NCBI RefSeq assembly: GCF_000214355.1
Contig: NC_015577.1
Span: 1,473,121-1,537,120, forward strand
DNA from: Leadbettera azotonutricia ZAS-9
Lineage (GTDB): Bacteria > Spirochaetota > Spirochaetia > Treponematales > Breznakiellaceae
Direction: 5' to 3'
Length of the DNA stretch: 64,000 bases
Under the pieces are notes generated by a model, which did no database searches, was not told where the DNA came from, and saw nothing but the letters and a program-made list of their open reading frames with translations. Within the stretch, counting starts at the first letter, position 1. Every line of letters starts with the position of its first letter. A program made the translations under genes and the position numbers. This document shows positions 24,841 through 34,137 of the stretch, one piece after another.

Positions 24841-26844
24841 ATGCATTTGGATAGAAAGAAAATAATCATCGGGGTTGCCGGAATCCTGCTTCTGGCTGGC
24901 CTTGTTGCAGGGGGGATTTTCCTGTTCCACCGGGCAGGGGGGGCCTCCAAAGATTTGGGGATTGCTGCCCAGCTGAGCCAGGCTGAGCAGGCCAGGCAGA
25001 ATACCTTGCAGTTGATTAGGGAATACCTTGCTGCCGGGGAGTTTCAGCGCGCCCTGGACCTTATTGATAAGCTTCTTATTGAAAACCCCGATGACGGGGA
25101 GGCCAGGCAGCTCAGGGGGGAGATACTTGATGCCCAGCGCCTTGCGGCTTTGGATGCCGCCGCCGCCGAGGCTGCTGCGGTTGCGGCTGCCGCTGAAGCT
25201 GCCGCCAAAGCCAAGCCCCTTACGGCCGAAGAAATCGCTGCCCAGGCAAAGCTTGAGGAACAGCGCCGGCTTGCCCGGGAAGAAGCCAGGGCCCGTGAAG
25301 AGGCCGCCGCTGTTGCCAGGGCCGCTGAAGCTGCTGAACGGAAGGCGGCTGCCGATGCCGAAGCTGCCCGCCGCAAGGCCCAGGAAGAAGAAATATCCAG
25401 GGCTTCACGGGAGCTTCAGGCTCAAATGAATGCCGTAAGGGATCTCGTGAGCCAGGGAAAAGCCTCTCTGGACCGGAAGGATTATAGCGGGGCGCGCGCT
25501 GCTTTTGATGAAGCCAGGAAACGGCTTCCTCCAGGAGAAGATCGCTTTGCAGGACAGGTGCTGGCTGAAGTGGCGGATGCCTGGTATGGGGCAGGCAATG
25601 CCGATACCCCCGAGGGCAGGGAAGCCACAGCCCAGGCCGTTGCCCTGGCAAAAGAAGCCATAGAAAAGTATCCCTCCCAGGCATTGCCCCACTATACCCT
25701 GGGCAAGGTGTACCGGGATCAAAGGCAGTGGGACAATGCGGTGGCGGAACTTAAGGAAGCTTCCCGCCTGGATCCTAAAAGCTTCACCTATGCGTACGAT
25801 TTGGGAAGGGTCTACTTCAGCTCGAACCGTTTTGCGGACGCCCGTCAGTCTTTCGAGACCGCCACAAGCCTTAATCCCAATTATGAACCTGCCTGGTACA
25901 ACCTGGGCGGCACCCTGCGGCAGTTAGGCCGTCAGGATGAAGCCCTTGCCGCCTTCAGGCGGGCAGTAACTGTAAAGAGCGATTATGCCGTTGCCCACCG
26001 CGAGATAGGCCGCATCCTGGTTCTTAAAAACGATTTCAAAGGCGCAATCGAGGCTTTCAACAAAGCCCTCCAATACAACCCCGGCGACATAGCATCCCTC
26101 AGGGAACTGGGGGCGGCCCAGAGCGCGGCAGACGATTTTGCCGCCGCCGAATCTTCCTTTAATAAAGCCCTGGCTTCGGCTCCCGACGATGCCCAGACCA
26201 ATTTCAATATGGCAGTTGTAAAACTGGGGCTCAAAAAAAATACCGAAGCCCTGAACTATGCCAGAAAGGCTGCGAACGCTGCGCCTTCCAATGCTTCATA
26301 TTCCTACACCCTTGGCCAGGCTTGCGAGGCGGCGGAGGATCTGGACGGCGCAATCGCCGCATACCGCAAGGCTGCTTCCCTTGATCCCAAATACGTGCGG
26401 CCCCGCGTCAACCTGGGGAGCATATACCTGGCTTATGGCTTTACCAATGAAGCCCTGGAATGCCTCCTTGAGGCTTATCGTATTGAGCCTGCTTCCTTCG
26501 AAGTGAACAACAACATGGGCGCTGTGTATGCCAAAAAAGAAGACTGGCCTGCCGCAGTGGAACATTACGGGAAAGCCCTGGCAGTAGAACGAAATAACGC
26601 CACAGTGCGCCTCAACCTTGCCCGTGCCCAGGCCGGCGCAGGGAATCTTGCCAGCGCCCGGGATGAATACCGCGAAACCCTGCGCATCGAGCCTTCCAAC
26701 TGGGACGCCCTTTTTGAACTTGGCAAGACCTATGCCAGTCTTGGGGACACCGCCCAGGCAAAGCTGTCCCTCCAGGATCTTATTAAGCGCAACCCCAATT
26801 ATCCGGGCAAGAGCGAAGCCGAAAAAATCCTTTCGGGACTTTAA
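24841..26844 (+). CDS. Large membrane-anchored TPR protein with Ala-rich coiled coil
   Basis: A 667-residue protein. Residues 8-28 form a membrane anchor (IIGVAGILLLAGLVAGGIFLF). A TPR pair follows, then a long Ala/Glu/Arg-rich segment (about residues 100-195) predicted to be coiled coil, and then about ten further TPR units to the C-terminus (LPHYTLGKVYRDQRQWDNAVAELKEASRLDP and similar). GGGAGG precedes the ATG. The anchor topology puts the repeats outside the cytoplasm. The neighbouring TPR genes suggest a shared envelope scaffold or assembly task. The Ala-rich segment makes long shadow frames on both strands. Confidence 0.88.
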   Translation: MHLDRKKIIIGVAGILLLAGLVAGGIFLFHRAGGASKDLGIAAQLSQAEQARQNTLQLIREYLAAGEFQRALDLIDKLLIENPDDGEARQLRGEILDAQRLAALDAAAAEAAAVAAAAEAAAKAKPLTAEEIAAQAKLEEQRRLAREEARAREEAAAVARAAEAAERKAAADAEAARRKAQEEEISRASRELQAQMNAVRDLVSQGKASLDRKDYSGARAAFDEARKRLPPGEDRFAGQVLAEVADAWYGAGNADTPEGREATAQAVALAKEAIEKYPSQALPHYTLGKVYRDQRQWDNAVAELKEASRLDPKSFTYAYDLGRVYFSSNRFADARQSFETATSLNPNYEPAWYNLGGTLRQLGRQDEALAAFRRAVTVKSDYAVAHREIGRILVLKNDFKGAIEAFNKALQYNPGDIASLRELGAAQSAADDFAAAESSFNKALASAPDDAQTNFNMAVVKLGLKKNTEALNYARKAANAAPSNASYSYTLGQACEAAEDLDGAIAAYRKAASLDPKYVRPRVNLGSIYLAYGFTNEALECLLEAYRIEPASFEVNNNMGAVYAKKEDWPAAVEHYGKALAVERNNATVRLNLARAQAGAGNLASARDEYRETLRIEPSNWDALFELGKTYASLGDTAQAKLSLQDLIKRNPNYPGKSEAEKILSGL

Positions 26845-26870
26845 CATTTTTACACTTAAAAGGAGCATCC

Positions 26871-27140
26871 ATGAACGCCATAATCACGGTAGTCGGCAAT
26901 GACAAAGTCGGCATCATAGCAAAAGTCAGCGCCTTTCTTGCCGAAAGGAGCATTAACATTGAGGACATCAGCCAGACCATACTCTCGGGCAATTTTGTAA
27001 TGATGATGATGGTTAAACTGGCAGAGGAAAATTCGAACCTTGAAACGATTAAGGCCGAACTTGTTGAGTTGGGGAAAGCGCTGAATGTTTCCATAAGCCT
27101 CATGCACGAAGGCGTCTTTAGCGCGATGCACAGGATTTGA
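26871..27140 (+). CDS. ACT-domain protein (UPF0237 type)
   Basis: An 89-residue single ACT domain: MNAIITVVGNDKVGIIAKVSAFLAERSINIEDISQTIL is the ligand-binding beta-alpha-beta start. AAAGGAG precedes the ATG. ACT domains bind amino acids or other small ligands and regulate partner proteins. The gene is 3 bases ahead of the UPF0210 gene; the two are a conserved pair in many anaerobes, which suggests the ACT protein regulates or binds the UPF0210 protein. Confidence 0.92.
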   Translation: MNAIITVVGNDKVGIIAKVSAFLAERSINIEDISQTILSGNFVMMMMVKLAEENSNLETIKAELVELGKALNVSISLMHEGVFSAMHRI

Positions 27141-27143
27141 GCA

Positions 27144-28505
27144 ATGCTGTTTACACCATTAGAGATAAAAGAAACTGTCGATATGTTCTTGCGCTACAAG
27201 CTGGACATCAGGGCTATCACCCTGGGTATTTCCCTGCTCGACTGCGCCTCAAGTTCCGGGGACGAAGCCCGCAAAAAAATACGGGAAAAACTCCGCCGCA
27301 TTGCAGGGCCTTTGGTTAGAATAGGCCGTGATATCGAAACAGAATACGGCATCCCCATCATCAACAAGCGCATTGCCGTAACGCCCATTGCCCTCATAGC
27401 TGCCGCCTGCAGCGAAGAGGATTACACCCCCTTTGCGCAGGTGCTGGACGAAACCGCAGTGGAACTGGGCATCGATTTTGTGGGAGGCTTTTCCGCCCTG
27501 GTGCAGAAAGGCTTTACTTCCGGCGACAAACGCCTCATTTCTTCCATACCAAGGGCATTGGCCGCCACCGAGCGGGTCTGTTCTTCGGTAAATGTGGCAA
27601 GCACCAAGAGCGGCATCAACATGGACGCGGTAAAGCTCATGGGCGAAACCATCAAGGAGACCGCTGAAATTACCAAAGACAGGGACGGCATAGGCTGCGC
27701 CAAGCTTGTGGTATTCTGCAATGCCCCCGAGGACAACCCCTTCATGGCCGGCGCATTCCACGGGCCCGGTGAAGGGGAGTCCTGCCTCAACGTCGGGGTC
27801 TCGGGCCCCGGGGTAATCAAGGCAGCCCTCGAAGCCCACAAGGGCGCAAGTTTTGACGAGCTTGCGGATGCGATAAAAAAGACCGCCTTCAAGATAACCC
27901 GCATGGGCCAGCTTGTGGGCATGGAAGCAGCCAAACGCCTGGGCGTCCCCTTCGGCATTCTGGACCTTTCCCTTGCCCCCACCCCCGCAGTGGGCGATTC
28001 AGTGGGCCGCATCCTCGAAGAAATGGGCCTTGCAGCCGCTGGCACCCACGGCACAACCGCCGCTCTTGCCATGCTTACCGACATGGTGAAGAAAGGCGGC
28101 GTCATGGCCTCTACCCACGTGGGCGGCTTCTCCGGGGCCTTTATCCCGGTCTCCGAAGACGAAGGCATGGTTGCCTCGGTACGATCCGGGGCAATGAGCC
28201 TCGACAAGCTCGAAGCCATGACCTCCGTATGCTCCGTTGGCCTCGACATGATAGCCCTTCCGGGCGATACCCCTGCTTCCACCATCTCCGCCATCATAGC
28301 GGACGAAATGGCAATCGGCATGGTGAACCAGAAAACCACCGCAGTGCGTGTAATTCCCGTGCCCGGCAAGAAGGCAGGGGACTGGGCGGAATTCGGCGGT
28401 CTCCTTGGAGGAGCGCCCATTATGCCCGTAAATACCAACAGCAGCGAAGCCTTTATTGCCCGGGGCGGCAGGATTCCGGCGCCTATACACAGTTTCAGGA
28501 ATTAG
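27144..28505 (+). CDS. UPF0210 / PFL-family protein (DUF711)
   Basis: A 453-residue protein of the UPF0210 family, full length. Recognisable blocks are [65 protein letters not shown] and [19 protein letters not shown]. Structures of relatives resemble pyruvate formate-lyase folds, but the glycyl-radical site is absent and the function is not established. It begins three bases after the ACT-domain gene. No membrane segment. Confidence 0.92.
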   Translation: MLFTPLEIKETVDMFLRYKLDIRAITLGISLLDCASSSGDEARKKIREKLRRIAGPLVRIGRDIETEYGIPIINKRIAVTPIALIAAACSEEDYTPFAQVLDETAVELGIDFVGGFSALVQKGFTSGDKRLISSIPRALAATERVCSSVNVASTKSGINMDAVKLMGETIKETAEITKDRDGIGCAKLVVFCNAPEDNPFMAGAFHGPGEGESCLNVGVSGPGVIKAALEAHKGASFDELADAIKKTAFKITRMGQLVGMEAAKRLGVPFGILDLSLAPTPAVGDSVGRILEEMGLAAAGTHGTTAALAMLTDMVKKGGVMASTHVGGFSGAFIPVSEDEGMVASVRSGAMSLDKLEAMTSVCSVGLDMIALPGDTPASTISAIIADEMAIGMVNQKTTAVRVIPVPGKKAGDWAEFGGLLGGAPIMPVNTNSSEAFIARGGRIPAPIHSFRN

Positions 28506-28514
28506 GGGTTTCTT

Positions 28515-29261
28515 TTAGTATTTTGAATACACCTCATCAGCAGTTCCCTGTTCCACAATGCGCCCCTGCTTCATCACCGAAATACGGTCGCAGAGATAGT
28601 AGACCAGGTTCAGGTTATGGGAAATAAAAAGCAGTGAAAGCCCCAGGCGCTTGTTCAAGTCCCTGAATAAATTGAGGATCTGCGCCCCTACCGAAACATC
28701 CAGGGCGCTCACGGGTTCGTCGGCTATGATGAGGCTTGGATTAAGCATAAGGGCGCAGCCAATTGATATGCGCTGCTTCTGCCCGGAAGACAATTCGCCG
28801 GGTTTCCGCTTTTTGTAGGATGCATCCAGGCCGATGAGGTCGAGCATTTGATCCACTCTTTTTGTCCGCTCTTTTTTATCCCCGATACGGTGGACCCGCA
28901 ATGGTTCTTCCAATATCCAGCCTGCCTGCATCACGGGGTTCAATGCCCCGGAAGGATCCTGGAAGACCGCCTGTACCATAGAGGCCCTTTCTTTTCGGAA
29001 GCGGCTGCTTTGGTAGCGGCTGGCCCTCATGCCCTGCATGGGCTTGTTATTCAAGATTATTTCGCCCTCGTAGTCGAGGAGGCCCAGTATGCATTTGCCC
29101 AGGGTGGTTTTTCCGCAGCCCGACTCGCCTACAAGGCCGTGGATTTCCCCGGGATGGATTTCAAGGCTGACATTGCGCAGAACCTGCTTTTCCTCTTTTT
29201 TGCCGAAGGCGCCGAAACGGCGGCTTATATAAGCATTGGAAACATTATTTACAATAAGCAT
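28515..29261 (-). CDS. Oligopeptide ABC transporter ATPase, OppF/DppF type
   Basis: A 248-residue ATPase with Walker A GLVGESGCGKTTLGK, signature LSSGQKQRISIG, Walker B LIIADEPVSALD and the switch His in FISHNLNLV. It is shorter than typical OppF because the C-terminal Cys-rich oligopeptide-specific region is missing. It overlaps the preceding OppD-like gene by 17 bases and is the last gene of the five-gene operon. It powers uptake with the OppD-like subunit. Confidence 0.9.
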   Translation of the reverse strand: MLIVNNVSNAYISRRFGAFGKKEEKQVLRNVSLEIHPGEIHGLVGESGCGKTTLGKCILGLLDYEGEIILNNKPMQGMRASRYQSSRFRKERASMVQAVFQDPSGALNPVMQAGWILEEPLRVHRIGDKKERTKRVDQMLDLIGLDASYKKRKPGELSSGQKQRISIGCALMLNPSLIIADEPVSALDVSVGAQILNLFRDLNKRLGLSLLFISHNLNLVYYLCDRISVMKQGRIVEQGTADEVYSKY

Positions 29262-30216
29262 AGTGGCCTGGGCTTATTTCCCTTCCTGCGGGGAAAGATT
29301 TTGTGCATTGTTCCGTTGCTTTGGAACAGCGGGGGGCAAAAGGGCAGCCCGGCGGGCGTTCTTCTTCCACCGAAGGGACTTTGCCCGGTATATTGGCAAG
29401 GTCCTCTCCCTTGAGGTTTCTACCCGGTATGGAGCCTACAAGCCCTCTGGTGTATTCATGGCCGGGATTTGCAAACACTTCTGCCGCGCTTCCCTCTTCC
29501 ACAAGGCGGCCCGCATACATCACCAGAACCCTTTTGCAGAGGCGGCTTATGATGGAGAGATCATGGGAGATAAAAAGCACAGAAGTACCGAATTCGGCAT
29601 TGATGCCTTTCATTAAATCCAGAATTTGCGCCTGTGTAGCAATGTCCAACGCGGTGGTAGGTTCATCGGCTATGAGGAGCTTTGGTTTGCATATCATGGC
29701 CAGGGCAATCATCACCCTTTGGCACATACCCCCGGAAAGCCTGTGGGGGTAAGCTTCCATAAGTTTTTCCGCATCCTCAAGGCCGAGCTTTTTTATAAGC
29801 TCAATTGCCTGGGCCTTTGTTTTTGCCCTGTCCTTTTCTCCATGTATATAAAGGGTTTCCGTGATCTGATCCCCCGCTTTTAGCAGTGGGTTCAATGAGG
29901 GATAGGGTTCCTGAAACACAAAAGAAATATCTTTGCCCCTTATTTTGCAGAGTTCTTTTTCGCTTAATTTGAGGAGATTCACCGCCCCCCCGGAGGTATC
30001 AAAATAAATATCTCCCCCAATGACTTCCGCTCCCCTTGCAAGCAGCCCCGCAATGGAGAGGGCCGTAAGGCTTTTGCCGCAGCCTGATTCGCCTACGATG
30101 CCCACGATTTCTCCAGAGTGGACTTTAAAGCTCACATCCTGCACAGCGGTAAAAATTCGAGATCCTTTCCGTATGCCTATGGAAAGATGTTCCACGGAAA
30201 GCAAAGGAGCGGCCAT
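29245..30216 (-). CDS. Oligopeptide ABC transporter ATPase, OppD/DppD type
   Basis: A 323-residue ATPase. Walker A is GIVGESGCGKSLTALS, the signature LSGGMCQRVMIAL, Walker B LLIADEPTTALD and the switch region LFISHDLSII. The C-terminal oligopeptide/nickel-type extension is present (RPPGCPFAPRCSKATEQC), with the Cys residues that bind an iron-sulfur cluster in some relatives. It starts one base after the OppC-like gene stop. Confidence 0.93.
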   Translation of the reverse strand: MAAPLLSVEHLSIGIRKGSRIFTAVQDVSFKVHSGEIVGIVGESGCGKSLTALSIAGLLARGAEVIGGDIYFDTSGGAVNLLKLSEKELCKIRGKDISFVFQEPYPSLNPLLKAGDQITETLYIHGEKDRAKTKAQAIELIKKLGLEDAEKLMEAYPHRLSGGMCQRVMIALAMICKPKLLIADEPTTALDIATQAQILDLMKGINAEFGTSVLFISHDLSIISRLCKRVLVMYAGRLVEEGSAAEVFANPGHEYTRGLVGSIPGRNLKGEDLANIPGKVPSVEEERPPGCPFAPRCSKATEQCTKSFPAGREISPGHYAYCK

Positions 30217-30217
30217 G

Positions 30218-31018
30218 CTAGGAATTCCTCTGCCTCAGGCCCTCACCCAGAAAGTGAAAGGCCAGGACAGTGAGCATGATCATGATGCCGGGGGCCAGGG
30301 CGCACCAGGGTGCATTAAAGAGGTAGTTTTGGGATTCCGCGAGCATGCGGCCCCAGCTTGGGACAGGCGGCTGTATCCCCAATCCCAGGTAGCTCATGGT
30401 GCTTTCCGCCAAAATGGCGTTGGAAAGCCCCAGCACCGAGGCTGAAAGCAGCGAGGGGAGGAGGTTGGGCAGTATATGCACAAAGATGATACGCCTTCTG
30501 GATGTCCCCTGTATGCGGGCAGAAAGCACAAAATCGCGGCTTTTGTACTGGAGGGTCCCGCTTCTCATAACCCGCGTAAAGCTGGGCACAAAAAGCACAA
30601 GCAGGGCTATGATGAGGGTTGCATGGCTGTTCCCTAAAATGGCAACCATCACCAGTGTCAGCAGTATGCCGGGAAAGGAGCTCAAGGTGTCCATAAGGCG
30701 CATAACGAGTTCATCCCAAAAGCCTCCCGCGAAACCTGAAACCATGCCTATGGCGGAACCTGCCGCGGCGCTCCCCGCAACGGTTACGAGCGCCACAAGC
30801 AATGTGTACTTGCCCCCTGCCATGACCCTGGAAAAAATATCCCTGCCAAAATTGTCTGTTCCCATGAGGTGGGCGGAACCCGGAGGGCTGAAACGGTTCC
30901 TGCTGTCCATATCATTATAGCCATAGGGCAGGTAGAAAAGGCTTGCCAGTATCATAGCCCCTATAAGAAAAGCGAGGGCTGCGCCGATCATGAAATTCAT
31001 ATTTTCGGCGGTTTTCAT
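30218..31018 (-). CDS. Oligopeptide ABC transporter permease, OppC/DppC type
   Basis: A 266-residue permease with about six helices. The N-terminal part has the usual HLMGTDNFGRDIFSRVMAGGKYTLLVAL, and the ATPase-contact loop is FVLSARIQGTSRRRIIFVHILPNLLPSLL. The tail PVPSWGRMLAESQNYLFNAPW is typical of OppC. It overlaps the OppB-like gene by 4 bases. Confidence 0.93.
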   Translation of the reverse strand: MKTAENMNFMIGAALAFLIGAMILASLFYLPYGYNDMDSRNRFSPPGSAHLMGTDNFGRDIFSRVMAGGKYTLLVALVTVAGSAAAGSAIGMVSGFAGGFWDELVMRLMDTLSSFPGILLTLVMVAILGNSHATLIIALLVLFVPSFTRVMRSGTLQYKSRDFVLSARIQGTSRRRIIFVHILPNLLPSLLSASVLGLSNAILAESTMSYLGLGIQPPVPSWGRMLAESQNYLFNAPWCALAPGIMIMLTVLAFHFLGEGLRQRNS

Positions 31019-31980
31019 TGCGCGTCCTCCCTCACCCTGGCGTCGGCGATCCGGGGATCGATAACGCGTATGGCTATGTCCACCAGGGTGTTCCCCAGTA
31101 CCACCACAAAGGCAATGTAGACCACCAGGGTTTGAGCCATGGGGTAATCCCGGGATGTAATCGAAGCGATGAGAAGCCGCCCTATCCCGGGAATGGTAAA
31201 AACCTGTTCTATGACTATGCTGCCCGAAAACACTTCCCCAATGATCATGCCTAAAAGCGTTACCGCAGGGAGGCAGGCATTTTTTACCACATGCCTGAAC
31301 AGAGCCTGGCTGCGGTTAAGCCCTTTGCTGCGGGCTGTACGCACATAGTCGCTATTGAATTCCCTGAATATGGAAGAGCGCAAAAATTTTACCAGTATTG
31401 CTGCATTGGGCAATGCAATGGCCAGGGCGGGGAAAAACAGGCAACCTAAAAACCCGGTATAGTTTTCCCTGTAATCGATATAAGAGCCAGGCGTAAATAG
31501 TTTAAAGCCAAGGCCAAAAATCCAAATCAGCAAAACACCCAGAAAAAAACCAGGCATAGAAATATTAATCGCAGTAAAAGTGTTAACCAGCCTGTCCAAA
31601 AAAGAATTCTCTTTTTTTATGCCAATAAAAGAAGCGGGAACAGCAATAATAATAACCATTATGAGCGAAATTATTGCGAGATGAAAGGTCACAGGCAGCC
31701 TTTCGGCAACCATGGCCGAAATGGATTCGCCCCTGAACCTGGATGAGTTGCCCAGACTGCCTGTGACAAAAGCACCGAGCCAGGACGCATACTGTATTGG
31801 GAGGCTCTTGTCCAGGCCAAGCTCGGCCCTCATGGCTTCAACCTGTTCCTCGGTAGCATCAGTTCCCAGCGAAAGCAGCGCCGCGTCGCCTGGTATAATA
31901 TGAAAACAGGCAAAGGTGAGGAGAGAAACCAAAAGCAGGGTAAGGAGGGTTATGCCGAGCCTTTTCCCGATATAGTACAT
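31015..31980 (-). CDS. Oligopeptide ABC transporter permease, OppB/DppB type
   Basis: A 321-residue permease: MYYIGKRLGITLLTLLLVSLLTFACFHIIPGDAA is the classical N-terminus; the contact loop is DYVRTARSKGLNRSQALFRHVVKNACLP and the later stretch GSIVIEQVFTIPGIGRLLIASITSRDYPMAQ is diagnostic. It follows the binding-protein gene by 3 bases and overlaps the OppC-like gene by 4. Confidence 0.94.
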   Translation of the reverse strand: MYYIGKRLGITLLTLLLVSLLTFACFHIIPGDAALLSLGTDATEEQVEAMRAELGLDKSLPIQYASWLGAFVTGSLGNSSRFRGESISAMVAERLPVTFHLAIISLIMVIIIAVPASFIGIKKENSFLDRLVNTFTAINISMPGFFLGVLLIWIFGLGFKLFTPGSYIDYRENYTGFLGCLFFPALAIALPNAAILVKFLRSSIFREFNSDYVRTARSKGLNRSQALFRHVVKNACLPAVTLLGMIIGEVFSGSIVIEQVFTIPGIGRLLIASITSRDYPMAQTLVVYIAFVVVLGNTLVDIAIRVIDPRIADARVREDAQ

Positions 31981-31983
31981 GCC

Positions 31984-33531
31984 CTAGTTTGCCCAATATA
32001 TTGTAGAAAAGTCTATCACCGCCAGGGGATAGCTCAGGGCGCCTTTAAAACCATTTCGGTACACCTTGAAGCTCATAATGTCCTGTATGAACACGCTGGC
32101 TGCATTGTCGGAAATGACGCGCTGGGCCTGCTTGTAAAGCGAATACCTGGCGCCTTCTTCGCCTTCCTTCAGGGCAAGCTTATAAATGCTGTCATAATCG
32201 GCGTTATTGAAGTTTATAAGGTTGCCCCCGGCTGTGGAAACATAGCGCCCCAGAAAACTCCTGGGCGAGAGGGGCACCCCTGAACCGTCAAAGGAAATGA
32301 TAGTGGCCTCGTACTTGCGGCTCCGGTACACATCGCTGAGCCATGTAGCCCAATCCACAAGCCGTATGGTGGCATTGATCCCCACCTTGCCCAGCTGATT
32401 CACAATCACCTGGGCAGTATCAATGTGCATGGTATAATTTGAAGGCACAGTAATTTCAAGATTGAACCCTTTCTCATAACCTGCCTCGGCCAAAAGGGCT
32501 TTTGCTTTTGCCTCGTCTGTGGGGTAGGGGTTCGCCAGGGAGGATTCGTAGATGTTCCTGAACCCAGGTATAAGGGGGCTTCCCGAAGGCTGGCCCCAGC
32601 CGTAAAAAGCAGTGTCAATAATTTCTTTTTTATCGACAGCATAATTGATAGCCTTCCGCACCCGTTCATCGTCCAGGGGTTTCGCTTTGTTGTTCAATGC
32701 GAAGAGCTGCACCATATTGGAATTGGCTTCGATAATATCAAAGTCGTTACGGTCAAGCTGTTCCACAATGGAACCCACAACTTCTGCGGCGTCTATGTTC
32801 CCTCCCCGGAGCCCGATTTGCAAGGCATCGCTGTCAGCCACGAAAACCAGCGTAACCTTGTCCAGCAGAGGCAGGCCTTTGTTCCAATAGTAACCGTTCT
32901 TTGCCAGCACCAGGGACTGCTGGGGCGTATAGCTTTCGATCCTGAAAGGCCCGGTGCCTATAGGCTTGTTCTTCCTGTCAGGGTTGCTTTTTGGCACTAC
33001 CCCAATGGTGAGGTAGGGGAGGAATTCAGGGTCCGCTTCTTTTAGAATGACATTGATTTCTCCGGATGCCGAGATTTCAATTTTTTCGATTTGCCCATAG
33101 CCGTCGAATCCTGCTTCCTTGGCGGTTTGCAGTGTGTACTGCACATCCTCTGCGGTGACAATTGAACCGTCGTGGAATTTGATCCCTTCCTTTAAAACAA
33201 AACTGTAAACCAGGCCGTTCTGCCCTATGCCGAAAGATTCCGCCAAGGCAGGGAGCAGGCTGCCCGAAGCATCGGGTTTTACCAGGCCCTCGTACACATT
33301 GAAGAGGACTGCCCGTCCGTCAGCTGTGTTGGCCCTATCCAGGGGATCAAGGGTTGCCAGTTCAGAAGCCATGCCGAAGCGAAGCTCGCTGCGGGGGGGC
33401 TCAACGCTTGCCTCCGTTTGCCCGCCTTTGGCATCCGGAACCGGAGATTCCTTCTGGCGGCAGCCAGGCAAAACCACAGCCAGAGCCAGCAGGGAAACAA
33501 TCGCGCTAATCCTCGTTTTTGCCCTTTTCAT
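31984..33531 (-). CDS. Oligopeptide/nickel ABC binding lipoprotein, family 5
   Basis: A 515-residue family 5 solute-binding lipoprotein; lipobox LPGC with Cys24. The mature part has the pattern ELRFGMASELATLDPLDRANTADGRAVLFNVYEGLVKPD, EGIKFHDGSIVTAEDV and VRKAINYAVDKKEI. It starts the operon binding protein, OppB, OppC, OppD, OppF, all closely spaced, in the canonical order. The ligand may be a peptide, but nickel or other small ligands are known for this family, so no symbol is given. Confidence 0.93.
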   Translation of the reverse strand: MKRAKTRISAIVSLLALAVVLPGCRQKESPVPDAKGGQTEASVEPPRSELRFGMASELATLDPLDRANTADGRAVLFNVYEGLVKPDASGSLLPALAESFGIGQNGLVYSFVLKEGIKFHDGSIVTAEDVQYTLQTAKEAGFDGYGQIEKIEISASGEINVILKEADPEFLPYLTIGVVPKSNPDRKNKPIGTGPFRIESYTPQQSLVLAKNGYYWNKGLPLLDKVTLVFVADSDALQIGLRGGNIDAAEVVGSIVEQLDRNDFDIIEANSNMVQLFALNNKAKPLDDERVRKAINYAVDKKEIIDTAFYGWGQPSGSPLIPGFRNIYESSLANPYPTDEAKAKALLAEAGYEKGFNLEITVPSNYTMHIDTAQVIVNQLGKVGINATIRLVDWATWLSDVYRSRKYEATIISFDGSGVPLSPRSFLGRYVSTAGGNLINFNNADYDSIYKLALKEGEEGARYSLYKQAQRVISDNAASVFIQDIMSFKVYRNGFKGALSYPLAVIDFSTIYWAN

Positions 33532-33709
33532 TATCGCTCCTGTTGAAATGCCCGATTATACCCAAAATGGGCCTTTTCTTCAATGCGCATTATATCATAT
33601 TAAAATAATGCAAATAATAGGTAATCAATAGGCCCGCCTTGGGCACATGCTTTAAATTTTTTCCTTCAAGTTAAATCTCCATTTTTGCACCAGGGAGGCT
33701 TGACCTATA

Positions 33710-33739
33710 TTGCCAATTTGGATCATTCTGTAGTATATT
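33710..33739 (+). promoter_or_regulatory. Possible promoter of the HPt/HD-GYP genes
   Basis: TTGCCA (33710-33715), an 18-base spacer and TATATT (33734-33739) form an acceptable sigma-70 promoter 47 bases upstream of the HPt start. The gap 33532-33786 between it and the divergent opp operon is otherwise AT-rich and without a visible gene. Confidence 0.4.
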
Positions 33740-33786
33740 ATGATAGATTGAACTAAAAGGTATAAAATATCTTCAGGGGGATTGAG

Positions 33787-34137
33787 ATGGCTGATGAAGG
33801 TGTAGTCTATATAAACGCTGAGGAAGGGATGAAGCGGGTGATGAACAATGCCAAGCTTTACGCCAAGCTTCTTGGAAAATTTAAGGCTGGCACAAACCTG
33901 GATGAGCTGGTTGCCTTTGCCGCTGCCCAGGACTGGGAAAAGGCCCAAGGCGCCGCTCATACCATTAAAGGCATTGCCGCCAACCTTTCGTTCACCGAGC
34001 TTTTTAAGCAATCCCTGGACGTGGAAACCCAGATCAAGGGGAAGTCACTTGACCCCGCGTCCCTGGAGAGCCTTAAAGCTTGTTTCGCCGAGACTTTAGT
34101 ACAGATCGATAAGGTGATAGCCCAGTATGCCGCTTAA
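33787..34137 (+). CDS. Histidine phosphotransfer (HPt) protein
   Basis: A 116-residue HPt protein. The phospho-accepting His is His58 in AAHTIKGIAANLSF; flanking helices follow the usual four-helix bundle. GGGGGATTGAG precedes the ATG. Its last codons overlap the start of the adjacent response regulator by 11 bases, so HPt and regulator are made together and probably form one phosphorelay. The sensor kinase is not adjacent; the hybrid kinase at 55337 already has its own HPt domain. Confidence 0.88.
   Translation: MADEGVVYINAEEGMKRVMNNAKLYAKLLGKFKAGTNLDELVAFAAAQDWEKAQGAAHTIKGIAANLSFTELFKQSLDVETQIKGKSLDPASLESLKACFAETLVQIDKVIAQYAA

Noticed and set aside
25044-25722. Several long frames opposite the Ala-rich segment of the TPR protein
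   Set aside because: Repetitive GCC/GCT codons open all frames; none has a ribosome site or a recognisable domain.
27422-28438. Minus-strand frame of 338 codons opposite the UPF0210 gene
   Set aside because: Its low-complexity composition is the mirror of a GC-rich gene; the plus-strand product is a clear family member.
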